64,000 bases of DNA from Anaerolineae bacterium (GTDB lineage: Bacteria > Chloroflexota > Anaerolineae > Aggregatilineales > Phototrophicaceae), in assembly GCA_022820665.1 (NCBI GenBank), contig JAJEFB010000023.1, positions 1-64,000 on the forward strand, written 5' to 3'. This document shows positions 63,927 through 64,000 of the stretch, piece after piece. Under the pieces are notes generated by a model. The model had not been told where the DNA came from, ran no database searches, and worked only from the letters and a program-made list of their open reading frames with translations. A program made the translations under genes and the position numbers. Numbering within the stretch: position 1 is the stretch's first letter; each line of letters begins with the position of its first letter.

Positions 63927-64000
63927 GCGAAATCCTCCCTTGCAGACCCATTATAACGGATAGGGAGGGCGGTATTCGAGTTTTGCGGGATGACGTAGGT

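Overview
The window comes from a moderately GC-rich bacterium with very short intergenic gaps and many 4-base ATGA/GTGA gene overlaps. The gene mix suggests a Chloroflexota genome, probably an Anaerolineae-type heterotroph. It holds four substrate-binding-protein ABC systems plus one orphan binding protein, proteins with a zinc ribbon, one membrane span and LysM domains, a baseplate-J-like membrane protein between alaS and ruvX, a C39-peptidase/TPR protein, and two DUF5060/apiosidase-like hydrolases. This lineage call is inferred from gene content only. No rRNA, tRNA or CRISPR array was found.

Left edge and locus A (1-15034): a truncated ISAs1-family transposase reads off the left edge. A sigma70-type promoter (269-297) with a palindrome just downstream then leads into one long plus-strand operon. 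It encodes an apiosidase-like hydrolase, a complete peptide/oligosaccharide-type ABC importer, a second apiosidase-like hydrolase, a SorC-family regulator, a split transketolase, an FGGY kinase and a FucI/AraA-fold isomerase. Together these look like import of a glycoside, cytoplasmic cleavage, isomerisation, phosphorylation and C2 transfer. The best inferred substrate is a D-apiose-containing glycan, by analogy with the known apulose kinase / apulose-4-phosphate transketolase route, but with an AraA/FucI-type isomerase.

Locus B (15347-20718): a TTGACA-N17-TATACT promoter precedes a CUT1-type sugar ABC importer, an aldo-keto reductase and a two-domain VOC protein. In both locus A and locus B a very stable hairpin separates the binding-protein gene from the first permease gene.

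Locus C (21199-28229, mostly minus strand): a third sugar ABC system with a TIM-barrel isomerase/epimerase, an SDR, a cyclase-family hydrolase, a GntR/FCD regulator and a divergent Gfo/Idh/MocA dehydrogenase. This locus is damaged. One permease gene has an in-frame TAG and a frameshift, and the regulator and dehydrogenase both lack their 5' ends at a shared junction near 27243, as if the divergent promoter region had been deleted.

Housekeeping block (28541-54753): an eight-gene minus-strand run reads alaS, baseplate-J-like, ruvX, C39/TPR, murJ, MBL hydrolase, alkaline-phosphatase-fold enzyme, MFS transporter. Then come tyrS; the two subunits of a family I CoA-transferase, separated by about 3.7 kb; a family 5 binding protein; secG; an S41 protease; a TPP-riboswitch-controlled thiamine importer (thiBPQ) with a readable terminator/antiterminator switch; purH; and yajC-secD-secF.

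Surface block (54909-63926): a secreted CARDB-like protein, a NERD-like membrane protein, an ArnT/PMT-like glycosyltransferase, a LysM protein whose glycosidase barrel has lost both expected catalytic glutamates, a LysM lipoprotein and its zinc-ribbon/LysM membrane paralogue.
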